Part shown: positions 1 through 8,340 of the stretch, piece after piece
Position numbering within the stretch: position 1 is the stretch's first letter
How the letters are laid out: every line of letters begins with the position of its first letter
The notes under the pieces: model-generated
What the model was told of the DNA's origin: nothing
The model's input: the letters and a program-made list of their open reading frames with translations, nothing else
Databases searched by the model: none
Assembly: GCF_000719095.1 (NCBI RefSeq)
Contig: NZ_JOEH01000006.1
Location: forward strand, 62,001 to 126,000
Reading direction: 5' to 3'
DNA length: 64,000 nt
Origin: Streptacidiphilus jeojiense
GTDB lineage: Bacteria > Actinomycetota > Actinomycetes > Streptomycetales > Streptomycetaceae
Translations under genes and position numbers: made by a program

Positions 1-16
1 GCGCGGCCGACCAGGA

Positions 17-66
17 CGTGCCGGCTCAGGGGCTTATGGGCTTATGGGCTCAGGGGCTCAGGGGGT
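17..66. repeat. short tandem repeat after the VOC gene
   Basis: Imperfect copies of GGGGCTTAT / GGGGCTCAG run head to tail directly beyond and into the 3' end of the VOC gene. They are low-complexity and have no clear function. Confidence 0.45.
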
Positions 67-813
67 GGCGTCCCTTCCCTGCCAGGTCGTCACGCAGATC
101 TCGTTGCCCTCGCTGTCGGCGAGCACCCAGAGGGCGGGGGCCTCGTCCGCGGAGACGAGTCGGCCGCCGGCCGCCAGGGCGGCCTCGATCCGGTGCTGCG
201 CCTCGTCGTGGGGGACGCAGAGGTCGAAGTGGATGCGGTTGCGTTGCGGGCGCGGCTGGTCCATCTGCTGGAACCAGATCGCGGGGCCCTGCCCGACCGG
301 GTCCACCAGGCCGGCGCCGGAGCAGGTCGGTTCCGCCTCGTCGGTGTAGCCCATCACGGCCTGCCAGAACGGCCTGATGGCGGGAATGTCGAGCGCGTCG
401 ATCGCGATCTCCAGCATCTGCACCGAACGGACTGCCCGCGTACCCGTCTCCGCGCCCGTTTCCGTGCCCGCCGCTGCACCGGTCTCCGTGGCGAGCTCGG
501 GCTCTGTGCGCAGCCCGGCCGCACGTACGACTGCGGAGAGCCGCTCCGCGAGATCGGCGTCGCGCCCGGTCACGGCGGCCTGGGCCAGCGACTGCAGCGT
601 GAGCACGACCCGCCCCGGGCGGATGTCGACATGCAGGTGTCCGTCGGCGTCGTCCCCGCACGCGCTGACCGCGCTCGCCGCGACCTCGACCGCCTGCGCC
701 AGCGACCGCACCGGCACCGACGCGCACAGGGCACCCAGCAGCAGCCGCCACCCCTGGGCTCCGACCGCGTCCGAGGCCTGCTTACGACTCAGCTTCTGAT
801 CCAAGATGTCCAT
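58..813 (-). CDS. VOC-family protein with N-terminal pterin-dehydratase-like domain
   Basis: A 251-residue two-part protein. Residues about 1-105 resemble the pterin-4a-carbinolamine dehydratase fold, with a degenerate signature around HLHVDIRPGRVVLTL. Residues about 130-251 are a glyoxalase/bleomycin-resistance (VOC) domain with the typical ends IALDALDIP-like and EGNEICV. This fusion is common in actinobacteria and its substrate is unknown, so the role is uncertain. A longer open frame runs upstream to 1131, but its extra 106 residues are Pro/Arg/His-rich and look non-coding. The ATG at 813 (MDILDQK) is where family similarity begins. The gene stands alone, with about 740 non-coding bases upstream. 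Domain calls are from visible sequence pattern only. Confidence 0.82.
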   Translation of the reverse strand: MDILDQKLSRKQASDAVGAQGWRLLLGALCASVPVRSLAQAVEVAASAVSACGDDADGHLHVDIRPGRVVLTLQSLAQAAVTGRDADLAERLSAVVRAAGLRTEPELATETGAAAGTETGAETGTRAVRSVQMLEIAIDALDIPAIRPFWQAVMGYTDEAEPTCSGAGLVDPVGQGPAIWFQQMDQPRPQRNRIHFDLCVPHDEAQHRIEAALAAGGRLVSADEAPALWVLADSEGNEICVTTWQGRDATP

Positions 814-1551
814 GGGTGCATCCTGGCAGCTGGGACTGACAGCCGGTGGGGGAGGCGGGGCGCCGTAGTCGGTGTGGTGGGGTTCGTCTGGCGGCCGAGC
901 CCCCGTCCCGACGCCGTATCTGACGTGCGTGTTCGCTCCCGCTGACTGTGCGTCGCCTCCGTGGGGCACGACGGTCGGTCCCGGGCTGGGGTGGCTCGCT
1001 GTCGCTCGCGGCCAACTGCGAGGAGGGGGAGGGTGGTGGGGCGGGCGTTGCCGGGCGGCGGGTCGGTGCCCTTCCGGGCGGGGGTCTGGAGAAACGTTCC
1101 TGTGTGGCGTCTTCCGCTGAACCGGGGTCACTTTTGGTACGTCGGGTCATTCTTGGTACGAGCATGTGCGGATGAATCGGGCATATCGGCAAGATCAAGT
1201 GACACCTTGTCCCGAAAGTGACCCCGGTTTGCCCGATCACCCGGGTTTTGGGGTCACTCGACCTGCATCGGGGTCACTCGTCGACACTTTATGACCGATA
1301 TGTCCGAATTCAGTGAGCCCAACGTAGGTCGAGTGACCCCAGAACGGCCCAGAGCGGCCCGGAACGGCGCACGCGCCCCAGCCCCGCGCCCTCGCCGCAC
1401 GCTCTGCGCCGGGCCCCAGCACCCCCCGCCCTTGTCGCGCGGCGAAGCCGCTTCTTTCCGGGCGTGAGCCCGGGAGACGGCGGCCGACTCGCGTCACCAC
1501 ACGCTGCCGTTGCAGGCGTGGGGCGTTTCCACCGCCCGCCGTGTCGCGTCG
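814..1551. other. 740-base intergenic stretch
   Basis: No convincing gene lies here: the open frames are Pro/Arg-rich, start at random and have no ribosome binding site. The section 1121-1340 is visibly less GC-rich than its surroundings and holds the inverted-repeat element described separately. The remaining sequence (814-1110 and 1345-1551) shows nothing recognisable. Confidence 0.6.
1121..1340. repeat. paired inverted copies of a GGGGTCACT-flanked element
   Basis: Two related ~100-base units lie head to head. The first starts with ACCGGGGTCACTTT (1121-1134) and ends with its exact inverse (1215-1228). The second has GGGGTCACTCGACCT at 1250-1264 and its exact inverse at 1326-1340, plus a further GGGGTCACT at 1270-1278. 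CATATCGG (1182-1189) in the first unit is matched by CCGATATG (1295-1302) in the second, which places the units in opposite orientation. This gives three GGGGTCACT and two AGTGACCCC copies in 220 bases. It could be a miniature mobile element, a repetitive extragenic element or a multi-site operator. Confidence 0.6.
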
Positions 1552-3402
1552 TCACCACTGGGGGATCGGTGTGCTGTCGGTTGCTCCCAGGCGTGGGGTG
1601 TCCGTCAGTTCCAGGTGTGCTCCCGGTTGGTGCAGTTCCAGGACGATGAGCTCATTGGTTCCGGGCCGCCAGAGCGGGGCCGGGGCGTAAAGGGTCTCCT
1701 GCGGGCCTTCGGCCCAGTAGCGGCCCAGGGCGAAGCCGTTGAGCCAGACCATGCCCTTGGTCCAGCCGGGCAGGGCGAGGAAGCCGTCGGCCGGGGTGTC
1801 GATGTCCAGGTGGAGGCGGTGGAAGGTGGGGCCGGTGGTCGGCGAAGCCGGGGAGACCTGTGGGGTCGGGAACTCCAGCGGGGTGAGGTCGGCCAGCGGT
1901 AGGGGGCGGATCTCCCAGTCGAACTGGTACTGGTTGTCCAGCCGTACGCCGCCGCTGATGCCCTTGCGGTCGGTGGTCAGCAGTGGGCCGTAGTTGATCC
2001 GTCCCTGGTTCTCGACCAGTAGTTCCAGCACGGCACCCTGCTCCGGTACGGCGATGGTGAGGGTCTGGTTCGGGCGGTCGCGGTGCAGGACGCCGAGTTC
2101 GGCGCCGTCCAGGAAGACCTGGGCGCGGTCGGCGAGGCCGTCGACGGAGAGTTGCGCCTGCGGCAGCGGTCCGCGCAGTCGGGTGCGGTAGTGGATCAGG
2201 CCCAGTGACTGGCCCAGCGTCTCCATGGGCTCGGGCTCCGCACGGTGGTGCGCCTTGGCGAGCAGGTCGAGGGAGTCGCGGAGGGCGGTGACGGCTTCCG
2301 GACGGATCTGTCTCGGCGTCAGTCTTTGTGACAGAGAGGGAAGTTGGTGTGGGTTGGGGCCCAGGTGGCGGGCGATGACCTCGCGGAAGCGGTGGAACTT
2401 CTCGGTGAGCTCGCCGGCCTCGCCGACCGGGGCGCCGTAGTCGTAGCTGGTGACGGTGGGCTGGTAGACGGTTCCGGTGTGGTTGGCGCCGTTGTACCAG
2501 CCGAAGTTGGTTCCGCCGTGGCCCATGTAGATGTTGACCGAGGCGCCCGCGGTCAGCAGCGTGTCGAGGACCTGGGCCGCCTCCTCGGCGTCGCGGGTGT
2601 GGTGCGGCTCGCCCCAGTGGTCGAACCAGCCGTGCCAGTACTCGGAGACGAACAGCGGGCCCTCGGGCTGGTGCCGGCGCAGCGTGGCAAGTGCGGCCTC
2701 CGGGCGGGAGCCGAAGGTGGCGCTGGAGAGCACACCGGGGATCGTGCCGCCGAGTTGGAAGTTGTCGCCGGCGCCGTCTGCGGTGAAGAGCAGGCAGTCG
2801 GTGGCGCCGCGCCGCAGGAGTCCCTGGCGCAGGTACTCCAGGTGCGCGGTCTCGTTGCCGAAGCTGCCGTACTCGTTCTCGACCTGGAGGGCCACGACCG
2901 GGCCTCCGCGCCCGGCCTGAAGCGGCGTCAGGACCGGGAGCAGGACGTCGAACCAGGCGTCCACCGCCGCCAGGTAGCGGAGTTCGTTGCGGCGCAGGCG
3001 CAGCAGGGGGTCGGCCAGCAGCCAGCCGGGCAGTCCGCCGAACTCCCACTCCGCGCAGATGAACGGGCCGGGGCGGACGATGACGTCCAGGCCGAGGTCG
3101 GCGGCAACGGTGATGAAGGCGGCCACGTCCTGCGGGCCGTCGAAGTCGAAGACGCCCGGCTCGGGCTCGTGGACGTTCCAGGCGATGTAGGTCTCGACGG
3201 TGTTGACGCCCATCGCGCGCAGCCGCAGCAGCCGGTCGTGCCAGAGTTCGGGGCGGACCCGGAAGTAGTGGATCGCGGCGGAGACGATCCGGTGCGGGCG
3301 GCCGTTGCGGAGGAAGGAGTCCGCGACGACGGTCAGTCCGGACGCGGCGTCGGGGGTGGGGGGTCGTGGGGATCGCGGGGGCGGGGTGGGACGGTTGGGC
3401 AT
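1552..3402 (-). CDS. GH35 beta-galactosidase, cytoplasmic
   Basis: A 616-residue glycoside hydrolase family 35 enzyme that should release terminal beta-galactose. The TIM barrel starts at residue about 30 (SAAIHYFRV, the GH35 opening). Acid/base Glu177 lies in VENEYGSFG and the nucleophile Glu254 in FVSEYWHGWFD. C-terminal jelly-roll segments end near LIVLELHQPG. There is no signal peptide or membrane segment, so it probably acts on imported oligosaccharides. The N-terminal 20 residues are Pro-rich, and the start could be slightly downstream. The gene is monocistronic, with a perfect LacI-type palindrome about 52 bases upstream of the start. Confidence 0.92.
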   Translation of the reverse strand: MPNRPTPPPRSPRPPTPDAASGLTVVADSFLRNGRPHRIVSAAIHYFRVRPELWHDRLLRLRAMGVNTVETYIAWNVHEPEPGVFDFDGPQDVAAFITVAADLGLDVIVRPGPFICAEWEFGGLPGWLLADPLLRLRRNELRYLAAVDAWFDVLLPVLTPLQAGRGGPVVALQVENEYGSFGNETAHLEYLRQGLLRRGATDCLLFTADGAGDNFQLGGTIPGVLSSATFGSRPEAALATLRRHQPEGPLFVSEYWHGWFDHWGEPHHTRDAEEAAQVLDTLLTAGASVNIYMGHGGTNFGWYNGANHTGTVYQPTVTSYDYGAPVGEAGELTEKFHRFREVIARHLGPNPHQLPSLSQRLTPRQIRPEAVTALRDSLDLLAKAHHRAEPEPMETLGQSLGLIHYRTRLRGPLPQAQLSVDGLADRAQVFLDGAELGVLHRDRPNQTLTIAVPEQGAVLELLVENQGRINYGPLLTTDRKGISGGVRLDNQYQFDWEIRPLPLADLTPLEFPTPQVSPASPTTGPTFHRLHLDIDTPADGFLALPGWTKGMVWLNGFALGRYWAEGPQETLYAPAPLWRPGTNELIVLELHQPGAHLELTDTPRLGATDSTPIPQW

Positions 3403-3453
3403 GGCGCTCTCCGGGGGCAGGGGAGTGGCGGAGCGCTCGGTGGCCCGGGTGCC

Positions 3454-3469
3454 TGGAAAGCGCTTTCCA
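3454..3469. promoter_or_regulatory. LacI-family operator upstream of GH35 gene
   Basis: TGGAAAGCGCTTTCCA is a perfect 16-bp palindrome with the central CG and GAAAG arms typical of LacI/GalR-family operators. It lies 52 bases before the GH35 start and about 200 bases before the divergent cell-surface gene. No repressor gene adjoins it. The two LacI genes in this window have different candidate sites, so the cognate regulator is probably elsewhere. Confidence 0.75.
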
Positions 3470-3664
3470 AAGCTGAAGGGTATGGGCCCTGCCCGGGTGG
3501 GTCAAGCATGGTCCGGTCGGGTCCACGCGTTCGGTCGGGGGCGCTCGAAGGGGTGATCCTCGGCGGCCGGGTGGCGCAAGGTGCGGTGTCGGTCCCCAGG
3601 TCGGGGCCCTGATGCGTGTTGCTGGGTGGGTCCCCGGTTCGCTCCCCGTCGACCAGGAGTCCCC

Positions 3665-4921
3665 GTGCGTTCCAGCAGAGTCGTCACCGCGGCCTCGGCC
3701 GCGGTCCTCATGGCCGGGCTCGCCTGGCCGTCCGCCCAGGCCGCCGGTGTCGTGACCGTGCGTCAGGCCCAGATCGACAAGGGCAGCCCGTGGGCGGTGA
3801 CCCCGGACAGCAACGGTGTCGCGGCCATCGGCACGTTGGCGGACCCGGACTTCAGCGACGGCAGCGCCCGGCTGAAGATCGGCCCCGGACAGCGCGCCCA
3901 GCTCGGACACGTCCTCAACGGCAAGCTCAGCACCGTCTCCATGCAGCCGATGAGCTACGACCTGTATGTCAACGGCAGCGATTCGACCGCCAGTGCGGTT
4001 CCCTTCGGCGCCAATCTGCAACTGGTGATCACCGCACCGACCTTCACCACACTCAGCTTCCAACCCCAGCTCAACGGAGGGGTGACGGCCGGCAGTTGGC
4101 ACGAGTTCATGCAGCGCTCGACCTCCAAGTGGCGCACCTCGCGGGCGTTCGGCACCTTCGCGGCGGGCAGCGACGCCACCTTGAAGCAGTTCCTCGCGGC
4201 AGCGGGCGGCGAGGCCACCGTCGCCGGGGTGATCCTGAACGTCGGAGCGCTGGGGGACGCCTCCGCGTCCTTGGACACCTATGTCGACGACGTCCGGGTG
4301 GGCGGCAGCAGGTTCAACTTCGCGACGTCCCCCGCCAGGGAGGCGCCCGTGCGGGCGCCGGCCCGGGCCGAGCCGGGCGGGAGCTTCCCGGCCGAGCTGA
4401 CCTTCATCAGCCCCAGCGGCGGCGTCCGCATCCCGAACGCCACGGCCAGGGTCACCTTCAGCGGGGTGTCCAACCTGAGCGCGGATACGGTCACGGTGAC
4501 GCCGACCGGCGCCTCGGTGCGCAGCCTGCGCTCCGGGGGACAGCGGGCCGGCAGTTCCTACACCACGGAGGTCCCGGTCGCGGGCGGAGCGCTGCAGTCG
4601 GGCGGGTCGACCACGGCCTCGTTCACGGTGCGGCTCGCTCCGAGCGTCGGCCGCGGACATCTGGTCGTCACCGGTGAGCTGCTCAACGACGGCACTGCGA
4701 CCGGGGTCACCGCACAGGCCACGGTCGAACTGCCGACACCGTCATCGGACGACGAGACGGAGCCCGGCGAGCACATCAGGCAGGCCGCGCACCGCGCGCA
4801 GATGGCGGACACCGGGAGTTCGCAGCGGTTGACCCCGCTGGCCGGTGCCGCGGCGGGGCTGACGGTCGTCGGTACCGCCCTGGCCCTGGTGGCCCGTCGG
4901 CGGCGGCGTCGGAGCCAGTGA
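3665..4921 (+). CDS. secreted cell-wall-anchored protein of unknown function
   Basis: A 418-residue exported protein. The GTG start at 3665 is preceded by AGGAG at 3655-3659. Residues 1-29 form a signal peptide ending near AQAAG. The body is Ser/Thr/Gly-rich with beta-sandwich-like stretches, and no enzyme motif was seen. The C-terminus has a sorting-signal layout: MADTG at about 380-384, a hydrophobic segment, then six arginines. Class E sortases of Streptomyces use LAxTG, so this is a near-match with Met for Leu. It is divergent from the GH35 gene, but a shared function is not shown. Confidence 0.78.
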   Translation: MRSSRVVTAASAAVLMAGLAWPSAQAAGVVTVRQAQIDKGSPWAVTPDSNGVAAIGTLADPDFSDGSARLKIGPGQRAQLGHVLNGKLSTVSMQPMSYDLYVNGSDSTASAVPFGANLQLVITAPTFTTLSFQPQLNGGVTAGSWHEFMQRSTSKWRTSRAFGTFAAGSDATLKQFLAAAGGEATVAGVILNVGALGDASASLDTYVDDVRVGGSRFNFATSPAREAPVRAPARAEPGGSFPAELTFISPSGGVRIPNATARVTFSGVSNLSADTVTVTPTGASVRSLRSGGQRAGSSYTTEVPVAGGALQSGGSTTASFTVRLAPSVGRGHLVVTGELLNDGTATGVTAQATVELPTPSSDDETEPGEHIRQAAHRAQMADTGSSQRLTPLAGAAAGLTVVGTALALVARRRRRRSQ

Positions 4922-4936
4922 CCTCCGGGGCCGGCT

Positions 4937-4990
4937 GACGGCGGTTCAATCGGTGGACGGTAGTTCAATCGGTTGACGGCGGTTCAGTTG
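4937..4990. repeat. 19-bp tandem repeat
   Basis: About three units of GACGGCGGTTCAATCGGTK follow one another between the convergent surface-protein and acetyltransferase genes. The last unit lacks four bases and runs over the acetyltransferase stop codon (4984-4986). No strong hairpin terminator is seen in this 62-base gap. Confidence 0.7.
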
Positions 4991-5493
4991 ACGGCGGGGC
5001 TTCGTCGCTCGACCAGGACGACGTCCCGCCAGCGGCCGTGCTGGCGGCCGACGCGCTCGCGGGTGCCGACCACCCGGAAGCCGGCGCGCCGGTGCAGGGC
5101 GAGGCTGGCGGTGTTCTCCGGGAAGATGCCGGACTGGACCGTCCAGATGCCCGCGGCCTCGGTGGAGCGGACCAGCGCATCCAGCAGCGCGGCGCCCACG
5201 CCCCGGCCCCGGGCGTCCGGGTGCACGTAGACCGAGTGCTCGACCACCCCGGCGTAGGCGGAGCGCTCCGAGACCGCGGAGACCGCGGCCCAGCCGAGCA
5301 CCCGTCCGTCCGGGTCCAGAGCGACCAGGCGGTGCGCCGGGAGCTTGGCCTTGTCGAAAACCTCCCAACCGGGGGCGGTGGTCTCGAAGGTGGCATTGCC
5401 CTCGTCGATCCCGAGTTGATAGATCGCCAGAACCTCGTCGGCATGCTCGCTGCCCAGTTCGGCGATCCGAACTGCCGTCCTGTCGCTTGTCAT
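4984..5493 (-). CDS. GNAT-family N-acetyltransferase (phosphinothricin/amino-acid type)
   Basis: A 169-residue single-domain acetyltransferase. The acetyl-CoA loop is visible as ARGRGVGAALLDALV, preceded by the YVHP strand end and followed by GIFPENTASLALHRRAGFRVVGTRERVG, the pattern of the Pat/MnaT subgroup that acetylates phosphinothricin, methionine sulfoximine or related amino acids. The true substrate cannot be read from sequence. It is cytoplasmic and monocistronic. The ATG at 5493 has GGGAGA about six bases upstream on the reverse strand. The 3' end lies in the 19-bp tandem repeat, so repeat-number changes could alter the last residues. Confidence 0.88.
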   Translation of the reverse strand: MTSDRTAVRIAELGSEHADEVLAIYQLGIDEGNATFETTAPGWEVFDKAKLPAHRLVALDPDGRVLGWAAVSAVSERSAYAGVVEHSVYVHPDARGRGVGAALLDALVRSTEAAGIWTVQSGIFPENTASLALHRRAGFRVVGTRERVGRQHGRWRDVVLVERRSPAVN

Positions 5494-5632
5494 CGGCGCT
5501 CTCCCTGTGCGGATTTCACCAAATTATGCCCTGCCCGTGGAAGCGTTCCTGTGACCGGTTATTGGCTGAAGTGTCTATGCTCGGCAGTCACGCGGGCGAT
5601 CCCATGCCCGCACTGGGCGAAGGCAACAACGT

Positions 5633-6283
5633 ATGCATGCTGAGGAACTGAGCAGATCCGCCATCTCGGCCGAGGTGGCCACCGACATCGCCGTCCGGCT
5701 GGACGCGGTCAGGGCGAGGATCGCGGAGATCGAGGCGCAGCTGCCGGCGCTGCGCGAGACCGAGGCCTGGCTGGAGGGGGTCCTGGCCGCGGTCGGCCCC
5801 GAGGCGGGCCCCGAGGCGGGCGCTGAGCCGGTCGCGGCTCCGACGCCGGGTCAGGAGGCGGCCCCGGAAGCGGTCGCCGCCGACGTCACCGTGCCGGCGC
5901 CGCGGCGGGAGGCGAAGCCCGCCAGGGCCGCGCGGGCCGCCAAGCCGGCCAAGCCCGCCAAGGCGCCCAAGGCGCCGCGGGCGACGAGGCGGAAGGCCGC
6001 GGAGAAGGCGCCGGCCGCCACCGGGGCGGCGCCGAGCCTGCCCGCGCGGGTGCTGGCGTTCCTGAGCGCGCGGCCGGACCCGCAGAAGACCAGCGAGATC
6101 GCGCAGGAGCTCTTCGGCGCCGAGGCCACCACGGTGCAGACCAACCTGGCCCGCGGCGCCGCCGAGGCACTGGTCCGGCGGGGGCAGGCGGAGAAGGCCA
6201 AGCAGGGCGCGACGGTCTTCTACCAGGCCCAGGGCCAGGGCGCGGCGTCCGGGGCCGTTGTCGAGGCCGGGAGCAGCGACTGA
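5633..6283 (+). CDS. coiled-coil / histone-H1-like / winged-helix protein
   Basis: A 216-residue protein in three parts. Residues 8-50 form a coiled-coil-like helix (VRLDAVRARIAEIEAQLPALRE). Residues about 52-130 are Ala/Pro/Lys-rich with many KPAK-type repeats, like the tails of bacterial histone-H1-like proteins. Residues about 135-205 look like a winged helix (LPARVLAFLSARPDPQKTSEIAQELFG). The layout suggests a DNA-binding or nucleoid-associated protein that oligomerises through its N-terminus. Similar wHTH proteins occur in Streptomyces without assigned function. GAAGG lies nine bases before the ATG. The gene ends in a long hairpin and is monocistronic. Confidence 0.75.
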   Translation: MHAEELSRSAISAEVATDIAVRLDAVRARIAEIEAQLPALRETEAWLEGVLAAVGPEAGPEAGAEPVAAPTPGQEAAPEAVAADVTVPAPRREAKPARAARAAKPAKPAKAPKAPRATRRKAAEKAPAATGAAPSLPARVLAFLSARPDPQKTSEIAQELFGAEATTVQTNLARGAAEALVRRGQAEKAKQGATVFYQAQGQGAASGAVVEAGSSD

Positions 6284-6301
6284 TCGGTCGTGGGATGAAG
6301 C

Positions 6302-6365
6302 CTCCGGGTCACCTGGGTCGGTGACCGTGGACCACAGCGCGGTCACCCGCCCAGGTGACCCGGAG
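6302..6365. terminator. long bidirectional hairpin terminator
   Basis: CTCCGGGTCACCTGGG (6302-6317) pairs perfectly with CCCAGGTGACCCGGAG (6350-6365). A second inner pairing of CGGTGACCG with CGGTCACC extends the stem. It lies exactly between two convergent genes, so it can serve both. No U-tract is present, as is usual in Streptomyces. Confidence 0.85.
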
Positions 6366-6375
6366 CGGAGCCGGC

Positions 6376-7110
6376 TCAGGACGGCTCGTGGGTGCCGGGC
6401 ACGACCAGTCCGGTCTCGTAGGCCGCGACCACGGCCTGGGTTCGGTCGCGCAGCCCCAACTTGCCCAGGATCCGGCTCACATGGGTCTTCACCGTCTCCT
6501 CGGTGACCACCAGTCGGACCGCGATCTCCGCATTGGACAGGCCCTCGGCGAGCAGCCGGAGCACCTGGGTCTCGCGGTCGGTGAGCGCGGTCAGCGCGGT
6601 GGCGGGCCGGTCGTCCGGACGGGGTGGCCGCTGCCGGGTGAACTCGCCGATGAGCCTGCGGGTGACGGTGGGTGCGAGCAGGGCTTCACCGTCGGCGATG
6701 ATCCGCACCGCGTCGAACAGCCGCTCCGCGGTGACGTCCTTCAGCAGGAAGCCGTTGGCGCCGGCGCGCAGCGCGTCGTAGACGTACTCGTCCAGGTCGA
6801 AGGTGGTCAGGATGAGGATCCGCGGCCGGTCCGCTTCCGGGAGCGACCCGGTGAGCTGCCGGGTGGCCTCGATCCCGTCGGTGCCGGGCATCCGGACGTC
6901 CATCAGCACCACGTCCGGGCGCAGTTCGCGGCAGATCCGCACCGCCTCGGTACCGTCGCCGGCGGTGCCGACGACGGTGAAGTCCGGCTGGGTGTCCAGC
7001 AGCGCGGCGAAGCCGGTGCGGACCACCTGGTGGTCGTCGGCGACGACGATGCGCAGCGGGGGTGGACCGGACGGCAGGACGGGCGGTGGGGTGGACTGAG
7101 GGGTGGTCAT
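6376..7110 (-). CDS. NarL/LuxR-type response regulator
   Basis: A 244-residue response regulator. The receiver domain (residues about 20-140) has the acidic pair DD in VVADDHQVVRTGF, the phosphorylatable Asp in VLMDVRMPG and the Lys in FLLKD. A LuxR-type helix-turn-helix covers about 170-235 (LTDRETQVLRLLAEGLSNAEIA...VKTHVSRILGKL). Its start overlaps the end of the sensor kinase gene by four bases, so the two are translationally coupled. The divergent ABC exporter beyond the kinase and the palindrome between them are the obvious candidate target. Confidence 0.95.
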   Translation of the reverse strand: MTTPQSTPPPVLPSGPPPLRIVVADDHQVVRTGFAALLDTQPDFTVVGTAGDGTEAVRICRELRPDVVLMDVRMPGTDGIEATRQLTGSLPEADRPRILILTTFDLDEYVYDALRAGANGFLLKDVTAERLFDAVRIIADGEALLAPTVTRRLIGEFTRQRPPRPDDRPATALTALTDRETQVLRLLAEGLSNAEIAVRLVVTEETVKTHVSRILGKLGLRDRTQAVVAAYETGLVVPGTHEPS

Positions 7111-8291
7111 CGGACGGCCTCCGACCTGGTCGGTAGTACGGATTCGACGAGGAAGCCGCCGCCCGGGGCCGGCCCGGTGTGCAGCTCGCCGCCCACGGCG
7201 GCGGCCCGTTCTCGCATGCCGAGCAGTCCGTGGCCGCCGGGCGCCGGTTCGGGGGCCGGGCCGGGACCGTTGTCGCGGATGCGTAGCAGCAGTGAGTCGT
7301 CGGTGTAGTGCAGCTCCACGTCGACGGCGGCGCCCGGCGCGTGCCGGCGGGCGTTGGTCAGCGCTTCCTGGACGATCCGGTAGGCGGCCAGTTCGACCCC
7401 GGGGTCCAGCCGGTCGGGCAGCCCCCGCAGGATGAGCCGGGTGCCGGTGCCCGCCGCGTCCCGGGCGTCGTCCAGCAGCTCGTTCAGCTCACCGAGGCCC
7501 GGCTGGGGGCGGCGCTCGGCGGGTGCCGGGGCGGTGTCCGTGCCGGCGTCCTCGCGCAGCACGCCCAGCAGCCGCCGCATCTCGGTCAGCGCGGCGCGTG
7601 CGGTGTCGCCGATCGCCGAGAGCCGCTGCGCCCCGGCGGCGGGCAGGCCGGGGGTGGTCAGCCTGGCTGTCTCGGCCTGCACCGAGATCATGGAGATGTG
7701 ATGGGCCACCACATCGTGCAACTCCCTTGCGATGCGGGCCCGTTCGCCACGCGCGGTGTGCTCCAGCAGGGTACCGACGACGACCTGCCGGGCGGCGCTG
7801 CTCTCCCGCGCCTCGTCCCTGGCCCGCAGTGCGGCGCCGGCCCAGGCGGCCGCCGGCGCCAGGCCCGCGAGCAGGACCGCGAGGACCCTGGTGGCGGTGT
7901 CCGACGGGTCGCTGAGCGCCAGCGGCAGGAACGGCAGGGCCAGGCCGGCGGCCGGGAGCTGCGCGCCGCCGCGGCCGAGCCGGTAGAGCGCCAACAGCTC
8001 GGCGCAGGCCCCGGCGCCGGTCAGGGTGTGGAACGGCAGCAGTGACAGCACCACCGCCAGGGTGACGGCGACGGCGGCGACGTCCGGACGCGGCAGGGCC
8101 AGCGGCAGTGTGGTGGCGAGCGCGAGCAGGAAGAGCAGCAGGTTCAGCTGGAAGGTGTGCTCGGTGAAGGGGCGGACGGCCCACTCGACCGTCGCCAGCA
8201 CCGCCAGCACGGCGCCGACCAGGACGGGGAGCTGCCCCTCCGGTCGGCGCCGGCCCTGCCTGGTCTCGTCCGCTCGGCCCACGTCGATCAT
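7107..8291 (-). CDS. membrane sensor histidine kinase (HisKA_3 type)
   Basis: A 394-residue sensor kinase. Residues about 20-160 carry five or six hydrophobic membrane segments with almost no extracellular loop. The dimerisation/phosphoacceptor domain has the NarX-type box ERARIARELHDVVAHH, with the likely phospho-His in ELHD. The C-terminal HATPase has a N box around QEALTNARRH and a glycine box GGHGLLGMRERA. Short loops suggest sensing within or at the membrane, as in LiaS/DesK-like kinases. A GTG six bases earlier (8297) is an alternative start. It forms an operon with the response regulator downstream. Confidence 0.93.
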   Translation of the reverse strand: MIDVGRADETRQGRRRPEGQLPVLVGAVLAVLATVEWAVRPFTEHTFQLNLLLFLLALATTLPLALPRPDVAAVAVTLAVVLSLLPFHTLTGAGACAELLALYRLGRGGAQLPAAGLALPFLPLALSDPSDTATRVLAVLLAGLAPAAAWAGAALRARDEARESSAARQVVVGTLLEHTARGERARIARELHDVVAHHISMISVQAETARLTTPGLPAAGAQRLSAIGDTARAALTEMRRLLGVLREDAGTDTAPAPAERRPQPGLGELNELLDDARDAAGTGTRLILRGLPDRLDPGVELAAYRIVQEALTNARRHAPGAAVDVELHYTDDSLLLRIRDNGPGPAPEPAPGGHGLLGMRERAAAVGGELHTGPAPGGGFLVESVLPTRSEAVR

Positions 8292-8340
8292 TGTCACCGC
8301 TGGGACTGTGCACTGGCGACCCTCGGGTCGGGGACACGGC

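Noticed and set aside
782..1240. 152-residue reverse open frame in the intergenic region
   Set aside because: Low-complexity Pro/Arg/Ser composition; it crosses the inverted-repeat element and overlaps the VOC start.
1652..4660. 1002-residue reverse-strand open frame
   Set aside because: It is Arg/Pro-rich, overlaps the GH35 gene in another frame and the surface-protein gene on the other strand, and has no recognisable domain.
4937..4990. tRNA T-arm-like GGTTCAATC
   Set aside because: It recurs as a tandem repeat and no acceptor or anticodon arms can be drawn.
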